DNA of 37,666 bases from Actinomycetes bacterium. Its GTDB lineage: Bacteria > Actinomycetota > Actinomycetes > Actinomycetales > Actinomycetaceae. The DNA is taken from positions 1-37,666 of the forward strand of contig JAEWHO010000052.1 of assembly GCA_023387755.1 (NCBI GenBank), in the 5' to 3' direction. This document shows positions 16,232 through 24,903 of the stretch, piece by piece; the stretch's first letter is position 1; each line of letters begins with the position of its first letter. The position numbers were made by a program, and so were the translations under genes. The notes under the pieces were generated by a model. That model saw only the letters and a list, made by a program, of their open reading frames with translations. It was not told the DNA's origin and ran no database searches.

Positions 16232-17101
16232 ATGCCGCCTGCCCCGGCCGTCCACTGCGGTCACCCTGTCCTTTCCGCCGCCCAGCGCGCCCTCATCCAG
16301 CGCTGGTTCCCCGGATGCCGCCTGTGTGAGGACCTATCCTGGCCCGACGGTGACTGCGCCGTCGTGCTGATCGAATACCAGGGTGAGCTCTTCGTAGTGA
16401 AGGCGGGCGCGCCCTCCCACCCACATATTGCGCGCGAGATTCGCGCCTACCAGCATCCGTGCATCCAAGCCCTGGCAGCCGATGGGCTCGCCCCCAGGAT
16501 GGTCGAGTATTGCGCTGATTTATCGATCCTGGCGCTCACTTATCTGCCCGGGGAGCCTGCCCGGCACGAGGTTTCCGCCCACCGCGGGGCCGCCCGAATC
16601 TTGCGGGTGATCCACGACACCGATACGCACCCGCGTACCTCGTTGGAGCGGCACCTGGCGGCAGCAACGCGCAAGTGGCTGCGCAAACCTCACCGGATCC
16701 CCGCCAACCAAGCGGCCTGGGTGCATGACGTGCTCGCTACCCCGCCGCCGGCGCCATTACCGGAGGTGTGGTGTCACGGGGATTTCTTACCGCGCAACTG
16801 GCTCGTTCACCACGGCGCGGTGGCCGTATTTGATTTCGGGCGCTTCGGGATTCGCCCTGCCGTTACGGATTTCGCCCATCTTGCCCTGTATTACTGGCCT
16901 GAGCATCCCGAGCTGGAGACGGCCTTCTGGCAGGGGTATGGGCGCGAGCTGTCCGCCGGTGAGTGCGCGCATCTGCACCGCGCCTGCCTGCGTGAGGCCG
17001 TCAATACGGCGGCGTGGGCGCATAAGGTGGGGCGGCCAGAGTTCGAGCGGGCTGCCCTACGCGCCTTGGATCATCTGTGGCGCACGGCCGGGCCTCAGTA
17101 A
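16232..17101 (+). CDS. APH-fold phosphotransferase (small-molecule kinase)
   Basis: A 289-residue protein kinase-like phosphotransferase. A probable ATP lysine lies at 57 (LFVVKAG) and a glutamate at 69. The catalytic loop is CHGDFLPRNWL, with Asp184 and Asn189, and the metal-binding DFG is at 201-203 (VFDFGRFGIRPAVTDFAHL). These are the Brenner motifs of the aminoglycoside phosphotransferase / choline kinase superfamily. The substrate is unknown. Most chromosomal members in actinobacteria phosphorylate sugars, amino alcohols or cofactors, so resistance should not be assumed. The stop directly abuts the stop of the convergent nicotinamidase-like gene. Confidence 0.8.
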   Translation: MPPAPAVHCGHPVLSAAQRALIQRWFPGCRLCEDLSWPDGDCAVVLIEYQGELFVVKAGAPSHPHIAREIRAYQHPCIQALAADGLAPRMVEYCADLSILALTYLPGEPARHEVSAHRGAARILRVIHDTDTHPRTSLERHLAAATRKWLRKPHRIPANQAAWVHDVLATPPPAPLPEVWCHGDFLPRNWLVHHGAVAVFDFGRFGIRPAVTDFAHLALYYWPEHPELETAFWQGYGRELSAGECAHLHRACLREAVNTAAWAHKVGRPEFERAALRALDHLWRTAGPQ

Positions 17102-17551
17102 TCAGCACACCAGCCAACCTTCCCGGCGCGCATCCAGGGCGGTGGCACACACGCAGTGTGATTCTGCGATTCCGACGACGTCGGTTGCCTCCACTCCGGC
17201 CGCGCGCAGAGCATCCGCGAGGTTCTCGCCGTCGTCCGTCACCCTTTCGAAAGCGGAGTAGGCGGCACTGTAATGCCCTTTCTTCACCGCAATATCTGCT
17301 TTAACCGACGCTAGTGCCGGGTGTAGTTCAGCTTCGGCGGTGCCGGCCATCCCGTGCGGCGGCCAGGTGTCGACGAAGTCGGGGCTGTCAGAGAAGTGTT
17401 CTCCCGGATCGATATGCCAGTCCGGGGAGGTGGCGATGACGTCGTACGGGTGCGCGTCCACGTAGGCAGCAATCCGTTCGGCTACTGCATTCCCGCCGGT
17501 GACGCCGAGGGCGCCGCCCTCACAGAAGGTCGGTTGAACATCTACGACCAT
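17102..17551 (-). CDS. nicotinamidase / isochorismatase-family hydrolase, C-terminally short
   Basis: A 149-residue cysteine hydrolase. The catalytic triad is visible: Asp4 (VDVQPTFCEGG), Lys91 (KKGHYSAAYSAF) and Cys133 (ESHCVCATALDA). The metal-binding set Asp44, His46 and His52 (DWHIDPGEHF) points to nicotinamidase, which converts nicotinamide to nicotinate in NAD salvage. Family members run about 185-200 residues. Here TGA comes directly after ARREGWLVC, so about 35 residues, including the last strand and helix, are missing, and the stop abuts the APH gene. ATG 17551 is the first start after an in-frame stop. The protein may be unstable or inactive. It could be scored as a pseudogene. Confidence 0.7.
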   Translation of the reverse strand: MVVDVQPTFCEGGALGVTGGNAVAERIAAYVDAHPYDVIATSPDWHIDPGEHFSDSPDFVDTWPPHGMAGTAEAELHPALASVKADIAVKKGHYSAAYSAFERVTDDGENLADALRAAGVEATDVVGIAESHCVCATALDARREGWLVC

Positions 17552-17570
17552 TAAGGCTCGTCGCGTGTGC

Positions 17571-18617
17571 TCAGCTTAACGAGCGGGCCGCCCCAATCAA
17601 CACCGTCCCGACCACCAGTGCGCACACGCCCACGAAAATCGCGCGTCGTTCAGCTGCGGTTTTGGGTTCCTTCAACCAATACAGGGCCCCCACGGTGGAG
17701 ATAACTACCCCGAGTTGAGACAGCGGAAACGCAGTAGCTACGCCGATGTTTTCGTTATTCCATACGAGTTGCGCGACCCCACCCATCCACAGGGCACCGA
17801 GAAGCATGAACCAGCGGAATTCGCGCGAACCAATATCGCGTCGCCACTGGGGAGGTGGGCTGGCCAGGTCGGGCTGCGTCGTCGTCGCTACACTATAACG
17901 CCGGCGGCCGACCGTGAGCGCCAGGGGTGCGGGGTCACAGACCAACAAAAGTGCCGTCCCGCAAAGTAAACCGAGGGCTTGGGGGAGGAAGGTTCCCGCT
18001 CCGGAGACGTCGGCGAGCCGCATAATTGCGGGATAGGCGATAAAGCAGGCGCTCGCGACCAGCACGCTGATAATACCGGCGCCAAAGGGGGCCCGCCCCG
18101 CCGCGCGTTCACTACGGGAGTCACTGCTGCGTTCACCAGGGGAGGTCGCGTCGGCTTTGCCCAACGGGGTAGCCGCGCGTTCGCCACGCCCTCGGCGTGT
18201 CTGTTTCCCGCGGTCTTCCCAGCTGATCGCGGCGGTGCCCGCGGTGATGATGGCTAGGGCGAGTCCGCCAACTAGGCGCGCCCCCGTCGTCGTCCATTCT
18301 CCATAAACGACGACGCCGAACACTGCCAGCCCAACCAACTGAATGCCGGTTGTCAACGGTAGCGCTCGGGAAACTCCGAGCGCCTTGAATGCCCATAGAA
18401 TGTAGTACAGCCCGGCCGCGATCAACATTCCGGACGTAAATGCCACCCCAAAACCGCCCATCGCCGGGCGCAACGCGATGGTCACGATGGCCGCCATCGC
18501 CGCGGCCCCCACAGCCATCCCGCCGAGTTGCTGCCGCAGACTCCCGCCCACCCACGGGGTTAGTAGGTTCGTCGTCCCCCAGATGAGGGACGGGAGGAAA
18601 GCGAGGGCGATGAGCAC
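17571..18617 (-). CDS. GRP-family sugar/proton transporter (GlcU/RbsU-like)
   Basis: A 348-residue membrane protein with about ten membrane segments in two halves, as in the glucose/ribose porter (GRP) branch of the drug/metabolite transporter superfamily. The N-terminus LIALAFLPSLIWGTTNLLTP and the C-terminal block GVATAFPLSQLGVVISTVGA followed by LYWLKEPKT are typical of GlcU/RbsU proteins. A hydrophilic insert at about 140-185 (rich in R, G, E and S) separates the halves. The ligand cannot be assigned. GTG 18617 is the first start after an in-frame TAA, and TATACT lies 7 nt upstream. Confidence 0.82.
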   Translation of the reverse strand: MLIALAFLPSLIWGTTNLLTPWVGGSLRQQLGGMAVGAAAMAAIVTIALRPAMGGFGVAFTSGMLIAAGLYYILWAFKALGVSRALPLTTGIQLVGLAVFGVVVYGEWTTTGARLVGGLALAIITAGTAAISWEDRGKQTRRGRGERAATPLGKADATSPGERSSDSRSERAAGRAPFGAGIISVLVASACFIAYPAIMRLADVSGAGTFLPQALGLLCGTALLLVCDPAPLALTVGRRRYSVATTTQPDLASPPPQWRRDIGSREFRWFMLLGALWMGGVAQLVWNNENIGVATAFPLSQLGVVISTVGALYWLKEPKTAAERRAIFVGVCALVVGTVLIGAARSLS

Positions 18618-18630
18618 GCCGCCCAGTATA
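18618..18630 (-). promoter_or_regulatory. -10 element of a putative leaderless GRP-transporter promoter
   Basis: TATACT (18630-18625, minus strand) lies 7 nt before GTG 18617. The hexamer is near consensus. The rest of 18631-18842 holds no gene that I can support. Confidence 0.45.
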
Positions 18631-18842
18631 TGTGAGGTTCCGACGACGCCGTCCGCCGCGCCGTCTAGTGGGTGTTAGTCTGGGCCGATGCAACTGCTCG
18701 ACTGATAAGCCAACTCGACATTGGTGGACCAATGTAGTTGCCATAGGTGGAGTAGCGTCCGTGGTGCTCGCGATGGCCCCGCAATTGGCAGTGACCCGAT
18801 AAATGGCAGCGGCCTTGAGGATCAGCGCTGCCTAGGTGGTGC

Positions 18843-18869
18843 GCAGCTGCTGCGGCGCCCAGCAGCTGC
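18843..18869 (-). terminator. hairpin terminator
   Basis: GCAGCTGCTG (18843-18852) and CAGCAGCTGC (18860-18869) form a perfect 10-bp stem with a 7-nt loop, 8 bp after the stop of the minus-strand gene ending at 18878. There is no T-run, as is usual in high-GC genomes. Confidence 0.65.
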
Positions 18870-18877
18870 CGTAGTAT

Positions 18878-19684
18878 CTACCCGAGCGCGGGCAGCAGCG
18901 GGGCGATCGCAGCTACGAGGTCGCCATTCGCAGCCCCGTTCGCGCGCGGCCAACTGACGATTCCGTCGGCGTCCCACATGAGGTGGCCGGCCAGGGCTAG
19001 CGGGTCGGCGTCGAGAATAATATCGGCGCGACGAATCTGCTGTTCGCCGCCGTTAGTGGTGACCGTGAGCGGTTCTTGCTCGAGTACTCGCACCACGGTC
19101 CCGTGCCACGGCACATGGATTGTCACCAGACCCCAAGCACTCGGAAGTACCACTGCCTCGTGCAGTATCGGCACGGTCACGCTACTGGTCATGGCGGAGA
19201 AGGCGGCTTGGGTGAATTCGCGCAGCAGGGCAGGGGCAGCGTCTCCCGCGGCCTCACCGACGCGCCCAACATTGCTGGCTACCCCGCCAGCACCTGCAAA
19301 TCCGGTGTCGTTGGCTACCCCGCCAGCAGTTGCGGATTCGGCACTATCCGACCCTGCGGCCCTCTCCGCAACCTGGACCCCGTTCGCCTGGCCGGTGGCA
19401 GGAAAACGCATCGTGCCGCCGAGCTCGGTCTCGCCCCACGGGTCGTTCGCACGTTCAACGCTGAGTTCCCATTCCTCGCCGTCGCGCAGCCAGCCGAGAG
19501 CGGGCGGGCGCGTTCCGGCGTCGGTGCTGGGCATGGTGCACTGTAGGGGGCTGATCCAGTGGGCGGGGCCAAAGGCCACCTCGCCGCAACTCACCTGCAG
19601 TTGTCCGGCAGGCGTAAGAAATGCGGGCAGGGTTTGCCCGGCATCGGGATGGCCGGGCAGTACCGGCCAAGGGGTTAGGTTCAC
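18878..19684 (-). CDS. hypothetical protein
   Basis: A 268-residue protein I do not recognise. It has no signal peptide or clear membrane segment. The N-terminal third is rich in Trp and Pro (ISPLQCTMPSTD, GWLRDGEEWELSVERANDPW). A low-complexity middle (about 105-150) repeats GAGGVAS/GGVAN-like units and may be a linker. The C-terminal part (SAWGLVTIHVPWHGTVVRVL, then ADIILDADPLALAGHLMWDADG) looks like a folded beta-rich domain. GTG 19684 is supported by AAGGA about 8 nt upstream, and a perfect hairpin follows the stop. A possible promoter on the minus strand (TAGACT, 16 bp, TAAGAA) lies within 19700-19745. The gene is probably real, and its function is unknown. Confidence 0.55.
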   Translation of the reverse strand: MNLTPWPVLPGHPDAGQTLPAFLTPAGQLQVSCGEVAFGPAHWISPLQCTMPSTDAGTRPPALGWLRDGEEWELSVERANDPWGETELGGTMRFPATGQANGVQVAERAAGSDSAESATAGGVANDTGFAGAGGVASNVGRVGEAAGDAAPALLREFTQAAFSAMTSSVTVPILHEAVVLPSAWGLVTIHVPWHGTVVRVLEQEPLTVTTNGGEQQIRRADIILDADPLALAGHLMWDADGIVSWPRANGAANGDLVAAIAPLLPALG

Positions 19685-19803
19685 TCCGTTGTCCTTAATG
19701 TCGCTTTAGGTTTTCCCGATTCTTACACCCCATAGGGGGGGAGTCTAGTGGCGTATGCCACATGTGCTGCGGGGTGGGGTTGGATGACGGAGCTAGGTAG
19801 TGG

Positions 19804-19824
19804 GAGCGTGTGAGGCCTGACGCT
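19804..19824 (-). terminator. possible weak hairpin after hrpA
   Basis: GAGCGT (19804-19809) pairs with ACGCTC (19819-19824), a 6-bp stem 14 bp past the hrpA stop. Weak, with no T-run. Confidence 0.3.
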
Positions 19825-19837
19825 CACCCCGGCCCAC

Positions 19838-22800
19838 CTACGCCAGGGCCGCGAGCTTCTTGCGGATCCGTTGCGCGCTGATTTTTCCGCGCGTGCCCAC
19901 CTGCTGCGCAAACAGCGACACCCGCAGCTCCTCGATCATCCACCGAATCTCGACGAGCCCCTCATCGCGCTCCCAATTGAACGGCAATCCCTCTGCCATC
20001 CGCGCGGCTTCCTCATATTCATCGCGCACCTGACTGATCTGCCAGGCGGCGGCTTGGTCGGCGGCCAGCGCCGTGGGAGCCCGCTCCAGTCGCACCCTGG
20101 CTGCCCGCAAATAGCGGGCTACATCGGGCAGTCGCGCCGTCGTCGTCGCACTAATAAATCCGGGGTACAGCAAATCGGACACCTGTTCGCGCACATCCTG
20201 CACCACTTGCAGTAGTGCGAGCGAATTACTGGCTTTGATCGTGGCTTTCAGTTCACGTTCGGCTTGCATAATCTCGACGACGTCGCCCAGCGCCCGGTAT
20301 AGCTCATCTTCAACGCGCGGTTTCACCCATTGCACCAGCTGCTGGAAATCTGCGGCAGTCCGGGGGGAGGAATTCACCGGGGCCTCGGCGATTAGGCTGG
20401 CGGTGGCCGCCAGGTGGGCGTCGTAGATGAGCTGGTCGGTATTTGAGTAGGGCGAGGCCGCGAGCGCGAGCGCCTCATTGCCGGTCCAGCGAGAGGTGAC
20501 GCGTCCCATCGGTAGTAGGGTCGCGAGCGCAACCAGCCGCGTGACGCCCGCGCGGTGGCGGGCCGCCTGCTCTCCGGCGTCCGCCAAAATCCGCAGGTTC
20601 GCGCTATAGGGGGCGCTATTATTTGTGCCCGACGTCGTGGAGCTGCGCCCGCCTTTAGGGGGCTCGCTTGTGCCGCCGTGTGGTTGAGCTCCGCTGCCAC
20701 GCTGTACTGGACCGGCCGCGACCAGGGCCGGGTAGCCGCGGATCGTCATCCCGGTGGCGGTAGTGGTGGTTAGGGAGTTCGGTAGATCGCAGTCTGGCCA
20801 GGTGGTGAGGCCGAGCTGTTCGCGCACCGGCGCTGTGGCGCCGGCAGTTTGCGGCACCGTGGGGGCGCCTGCGTTGCCTGCAGCGCGTCCATGCGTACCG
20901 GCCTTCCCGCGCCCGCGTTCACCCGGCCCGGCGGTTCCGGCTTTCCTGCTGCGCCCGCGTTCACCCGGCCGCCCAGCGTCGCGCCCACGAGCATCGCGCC
21001 CCCCAGCATCATGTCTATCAGCATCGTGCCTACCCGCACCCATGTGTAGGCCGGCTTCTGCGAAGGCGGCCTGCACCGCCGTCGCCACTGCCTGCCGACT
21101 GGCGGAGGCCAACGCCCGCTGCAGCTCACCCAAATCGGTGCCCTCGTCGAGCACCGCGCCGCGCTCGGACACGATCCGAAACACTACGCGCAGGTGGCTG
21201 GGTAGGCGCTCGCGGTCAAAGTCCGCGGCCGTCACCTCCACCCCGGCGCGCTCCGCCAGGAGCCCGGCGTACACCTCAAAGAAACTCGGGCTGTCCGCGT
21301 CAATATCGTCCCACGGGGGCAGTTTCGGCAGCAGCTCCCGCGCGGTCTGCGGCGCGGGCACTACGTGTTTGCGGATTGCTTTGGGCAACGCCTTAATGGC
21401 CGCCACTGTCAAATCTTCCCAATATCCCGGCACCACCCAGGTGAATGGCGCTTCCTGCACTCGCCCGAGTACGGCCGCGGGGATCGTCACGGTGATCCCG
21501 TCGGCGTGAGCGCCGGGCCGGTACTCGTAGCTCAGCGGCAGCGTGATATCGCCCTGTTGCACGGCGAGCGGGAATTCGGCCTCGTCGAATTCGCGGGCAA
21601 GCAGCAGCTCAGCAGGATAGTTCAGCAGCCCCGGGTCGCGCCGTTTCGCGCCTTTCCACCAGGAGTCAAAATGCCTGGCCGAGACCACATTGTCCGGGAT
21701 ACGCGCCGCAAAGAACTCGGCCCGCCGCTGCTCATCAGCAAGCAGATCCAGCCGCCGGGTGCGTTCGGCGAGTTTCGTGGCCGCCACCATCGCTTCGTCA
21801 TTGTGGCGGGCGAAGGCGTGGAAGGTGCGCCATTCCCCGCCGACCAGGGCGTGGTCAATGAACATTTCGCGGGCGGTGGCGCGGGCGGCAGCGGTGCCCA
21901 CTCGGCTGAGCGGTACCAGGCGGTCGGCGACGACGGCGAGCCCGTACAGGGTCACCTTCTCGTGCACCATTGCGGCCCCGCGTTTGGCTGACCATACCGG
22001 CTCGGAGTATTGCCGTTTCACCAGGTGCCGGGCGGCATCCTCGATCCACGTTTCTTCAATCCGCGCGACCGTGCGCGCGAATAGAGCGCTGGTTTCCACC
22101 AGTTCGGCCGCCATCACCCAGTCGTAGCGTTTCTTGGCCAAACCCGATCCTGGCCAGATCACAAAACTGGTGCCGCGCGCCCCCAGATAGGTGCGTTTTT
22201 GTTCGCTCCACGTCCCGATATTGGACAGCAACCCCACCAGCAGACTCCGGTGAATCGCCTCGGCCTGGTGGCTCTTCGCCGTCATCCGTGCGCATGCTTG
22301 CGCCACCTGCCCGCCGGCCTCAATAACCGCCTGATTATCGGGCAAATCCAGTGCGCGCAGGCGCAACCCGAGTGGCCGGGAGAGCTGGTTGAGCTGCCGC
22401 ACCACATCCTGCCACTCGCGGAAGCGCAGGTAGTTGAGGAATTCGGCGCGGCACATCCGCCGGAATGCGGAGGAGGACAGCAACCGCTGCTGCGTGCGCA
22501 GATACCGCCACAGGTTGAGGTAGGCCAGGAAGTCCGACGTCGGCTCGGTAAACCGCAGGTGGAGCTCATCGGCGGTCTCACGTTTCTCGGTGGGCCGCTC
22601 GCGCACATCCTGGCAGGATAGCGCTGCCACAATCACCACGATTTCGCTCGCACACCCGCGCTCCTTGGCCTCCAGAACCATCCGCCCGAGCCGCGGATCA
22701 ATCGGCAGGCGCGCGAGTTTTTTCCCGACGCCGGTCAGCCGCATAGGCGTGCCAGCGGGTCCGTCCGCGAGTGCGCCAATTTCGGTCAGCAACTGGACGC

Positions 22801-24100
22801 CGTCGCGCACGGCTTTCGCCTCGGGCCGGTCGATGAACGGGAAATCAGCAACGGTCCCAAGTCCGAGTGAGGCCATCTGCAAGATCACCGAGGCAAGTGA
22901 GGTGCGCAGAATTTCCGGTTCGGTGAATTCGGGCCGCGCAGCAAAATCCTCCTCGGAGTACAGCCGGATCGCGATCCCGTCGGCCACGCGCCCGCACCGG
23001 CCGGAGCGCTGGTTAGCGCTGGCCTGGCTGACCGGTTCGATGGGGAGCCGCTGCACCTTGGTGCGGGTGGAAAACCGCGAAATCCTCGCATTTCCCGGGT
23101 CGATCACATACCGGATCCCGGGCACGGTCAGGGAGGTTTCAGCCACGTTCGTGGCCAGGACGATCCGCCGGTGGGAGTGGGGTTGGAAGATGCGGTGCTG
23201 TTCGGCGGCGCTCAGGCGCGCATATAGCGGCAGCACTTCTACCGCGCCGGGTTGGCGCGCATGTTTCTGCCCGGCCGGTAGGTAGCGTTCGGCCAGCAGG
23301 TCGCGCAGGGCGGCGTCGGCGTCGCGAATATCTGCTTCTCCGGCTAGGAAGACGAGGATATCTCCGGGCCCCTCGGCCATGAGTTCTTCGGCGGCCTCGC
23401 AAATACCCGTCACCTGGTCGATGGGTTCTTCGATCTCTCCTTCGCTGCGCACCAGGGGCCGGTAGCGGATCTCTACCGGGTAGGTTCGCCCGGACACTTC
23501 AATAACCGGCACGGGCTTGCCGGTTGCTTCCGCGAAGTGGTCGGCGAAACGTTCGGAGTCGATGGTGGCGGAGGTGATGATGAGTTTCAGGTCGGGCCGC
23601 TGCGGTAGTAACCGCGTGAGGTAGCCGAGCAGGAAGTCGATATTGAGGCTACGTTCGTGCGCTTCGTCAATAATGATCGTGTCGTAGCGGCGCAGCTGCG
23701 GGTCGGACTGGATTTCGGCCAGCATAATTCCGTCGGTCATGACTTTGACGAGCGTCGCGCTGCTGACCTCTTCGGTGAAACGCACCTGGTAGCCGACCTG
23801 CTCGCCGAGTTCTACCTTCAGTTCGCTGCTGATCCGTTCGGCCACTGACCGGGCCGCGATCCGCCGCGGCTGCGTATGCCCGATGAGCCCGGCCACGCCC
23901 CGCCCGAGTTCCAGGCAGATTTTCGGGAGCTGGGTGGTTTTGCCGGAGCCGGTCTCCCCAGCCACGATCACCACTTGGTTCTCGGCAATGGCCTGGGCTA
24001 TATCGTCCCGCCGCGTACTGACCGGCAGCTCAGCCGGATACCTAATCTCCGGGATGGACGCGGCGCGTTCACGCTGACGTTCGGCGGAGAAATACGGCAT
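19838..24100 (-). CDS. hrpA: HrpA-type DEAH-box ATP-dependent RNA helicase
   Basis: A 1420-residue helicase of the HrpA family, which remodels RNA or ribosomes and in E. coli rescues stalled ribosomes. The Walker A motif GETGSGKT is at 48-55, the DEAH box at 145-148 and SAT at 177-179. The motif VI block QRSGRCGR follows about residue 365, and then HA2, an OB-fold and the DUF3418 C-terminal region typical of HrpA (FTWVVPGYWEDLTVAAIKALPK). An unusual Gly/Arg/Asp/Ala-rich repeat insert occupies about 1020-1090. ATG 24100 is chosen because it starts 5 nt after the mshB-like stop and has AGCAGG just before it. The frame extends upstream into that gene without family similarity. Co-transcription with the mshA- and mshB-like genes is likely. 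Confidence 0.93.
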   Translation of the reverse strand: MPYFSAERQRERAASIPEIRYPAELPVSTRRDDIAQAIAENQVVIVAGETGSGKTTQLPKICLELGRGVAGLIGHTQPRRIAARSVAERISSELKVELGEQVGYQVRFTEEVSSATLVKVMTDGIMLAEIQSDPQLRRYDTIIIDEAHERSLNIDFLLGYLTRLLPQRPDLKLIITSATIDSERFADHFAEATGKPVPVIEVSGRTYPVEIRYRPLVRSEGEIEEPIDQVTGICEAAEELMAEGPGDILVFLAGEADIRDADAALRDLLAERYLPAGQKHARQPGAVEVLPLYARLSAAEQHRIFQPHSHRRIVLATNVAETSLTVPGIRYVIDPGNARISRFSTRTKVQRLPIEPVSQASANQRSGRCGRVADGIAIRLYSEEDFAARPEFTEPEILRTSLASVILQMASLGLGTVADFPFIDRPEAKAVRDGVQLLTEIGALADGPAGTPMRLTGVGKKLARLPIDPRLGRMVLEAKERGCASEIVVIVAALSCQDVRERPTEKRETADELHLRFTEPTSDFLAYLNLWRYLRTQQRLLSSSAFRRMCRAEFLNYLRFREWQDVVRQLNQLSRPLGLRLRALDLPDNQAVIEAGGQVAQACARMTAKSHQAEAIHRSLLVGLLSNIGTWSEQKRTYLGARGTSFVIWPGSGLAKKRYDWVMAAELVETSALFARTVARIEETWIEDAARHLVKRQYSEPVWSAKRGAAMVHEKVTLYGLAVVADRLVPLSRVGTAAARATAREMFIDHALVGGEWRTFHAFARHNDEAMVAATKLAERTRRLDLLADEQRRAEFFAARIPDNVVSARHFDSWWKGAKRRDPGLLNYPAELLLAREFDEAEFPLAVQQGDITLPLSYEYRPGAHADGITVTIPAAVLGRVQEAPFTWVVPGYWEDLTVAAIKALPKAIRKHVVPAPQTARELLPKLPPWDDIDADSPSFFEVYAGLLAERAGVEVTAADFDRERLPSHLRVVFRIVSERGAVLDEGTDLGELQRALASASRQAVATAVQAAFAEAGLHMGAGRHDADRHDAGGRDARGRDAGRPGERGRSRKAGTAGPGERGRGKAGTHGRAAGNAGAPTVPQTAGATAPVREQLGLTTWPDCDLPNSLTTTTATGMTIRGYPALVAAGPVQRGSGAQPHGGTSEPPKGGRSSTTSGTNNSAPYSANLRILADAGEQAARHRAGVTRLVALATLLPMGRVTSRWTGNEALALAASPYSNTDQLIYDAHLAATASLIAEAPVNSSPRTAADFQQLVQWVKPRVEDELYRALGDVVEIMQAERELKATIKASNSLALLQVVQDVREQVSDLLYPGFISATTTARLPDVARYLRAARVRLERAPTALAADQAAAWQISQVRDEYEEAARMAEGLPFNWERDEGLVEIRWMIEELRVSLFAQQVGTRGKISAQRIRKKLAALA
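20870..21045 (-). repeat. degenerate repeat tract within hrpA
   Basis: A G/R/D/A-rich tract encodes short degenerate units such as RHDAD, RHDAG, GRDAR and GRDAG, followed by PGERGR units given twice. The underlying DNA repeats CAGCATC- and CGCGCCC-type words every 15-18 bp, which suggests growth by replication slippage. Confidence 0.65.
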
Positions 24101-24105
24101 GCCTG

Positions 24106-24903
24106 CTAGTGTGCCACGCCCGCCCCGGACCATACCAATGCAATCCCGCACGGCAGGCTTTGCTGCTGCCCACCCACATGTTCGATTTCGACGACGCCGC
24201 TGCCCGCCTCCCTGGTATTACGCACAACCACCTGACTGCGGTAACAGGCAAGCGCAGCAGCCACGGCGTTCTCGGTGGCGGGCAGCGCCTGCCATCCGGG
24301 CAGGGCGGACGGGTCGGTTCCGGCCCGTTCGGAGACGATCTCGATCAGCGGCACATCCGTGCAGGCTGCGCGCGCCACCTGGCACATCCGCAGATGGTCG
24401 GGGTGCCCGTACGTGCCGGCGTCGTCGTAACTCACCACGTAATCGGGTCGGTGCGCGGCAATGGCGGCCTGTAGATCGGCGACGGCGTCCTCCACGGGTA
24501 GGCGGGTGAACGCGTCGGGCCGGGTTTCGGCGGGGCCGGCTACGCCGGGGCGCACCCATCGCATACCCGAGTCGCGGTAGCGCCGCCCGGCGCTGCGCCC
24601 GAGGAATTCTTGACTGGCCACGCCGAGCCTATGCCCCGCGCTGCGCCATTCGCGCGCGCGCAGCGCCACCAGGGCGTCCTCGCTGGAACTGCTCCCAGCC
24701 CCGGCCTGCGCACCGAGTTCCGCCGCCGCCTCCGGCCGCACCTCCCCGCATTCCCCACGGGTGGCCGTCACGACGACGCAGCGCACCCCACGCGCACTCA
24801 GGTCTGCGATGAGCGCTCCGGTGGAGAGGGTCTCGTCATCGGGGTGGGCGTGCGCGAACAATACACAGCGCGCCTCGCTGAGCGCCACATAAGGACTCGT
24901 CAT
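24106..24903 (-). CDS. MshB-like PIG-L family deacetylase
   Basis: A 265-residue zinc-dependent N-acetylglucosaminide deacetylase-fold protein. The first metal motif is AHAHPDDETLSTGA (His20, Asp23). A second block, YRDSGM, and then VVSYDDAGTYGHPDHLRM supply the third zinc ligand. RDSGM and the YGHPDH context match MshB, which deacetylates GlcNAc-inositol in mycothiol synthesis, more closely than generic PIG-L enzymes. The protein is shorter than the usual MshB (about 290-300 residues), and a Ser/Gly-rich insert lies near 78-88. The start overlaps the GT stop by 4 bp (ATGA), so the two are translationally coupled. No mshC or mshD is in the window. I judge MshB likely but not certain. Confidence 0.72.
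   Translation of the reverse strand: MTSPYVALSEARCVLFAHAHPDDETLSTGALIADLSARGVRCVVVTATRGECGEVRPEAAAELGAQAGAGSSSSEDALVALRAREWRSAGHRLGVASQEFLGRSAGRRYRDSGMRWVRPGVAGPAETRPDAFTRLPVEDAVADLQAAIAAHRPDYVVSYDDAGTYGHPDHLRMCQVARAACTDVPLIEIVSERAGTDPSALPGWQALPATENAVAAALACYRSQVVVRNTREAGSGVVEIEHVGGQQQSLPCGIALVWSGAGVAH

Noticed and set aside
16232..17101. APH-fold gene as an aminoglycoside resistance gene
   Set aside because: Only the general kinase motifs are seen and there is no mobile element nearby; chromosomal homologues commonly have other substrates.
18133..18744. Minus-strand 203-codon frame overlapping the GRP transporter
   Set aside because: It is rich in Arg, Gly and His, has no membrane pattern or family similarity, and is the out-of-frame shadow of the transporter.
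20870..21045. Repeats in hrpA considered as a CRISPR-like array
   Set aside because: The units are short, degenerate and continuous with the reading frame, with no unique spacers of constant length.
22590..23285. Long forward open frame inside hrpA (231 codons), and similar long frames opposite dmsA, the Rieske alpha gene and the 6PGDH gene
   Set aside because: They are antisense to strongly conserved coding sequence, lack motifs and ribosome sites, and arise from GC-rich third positions.
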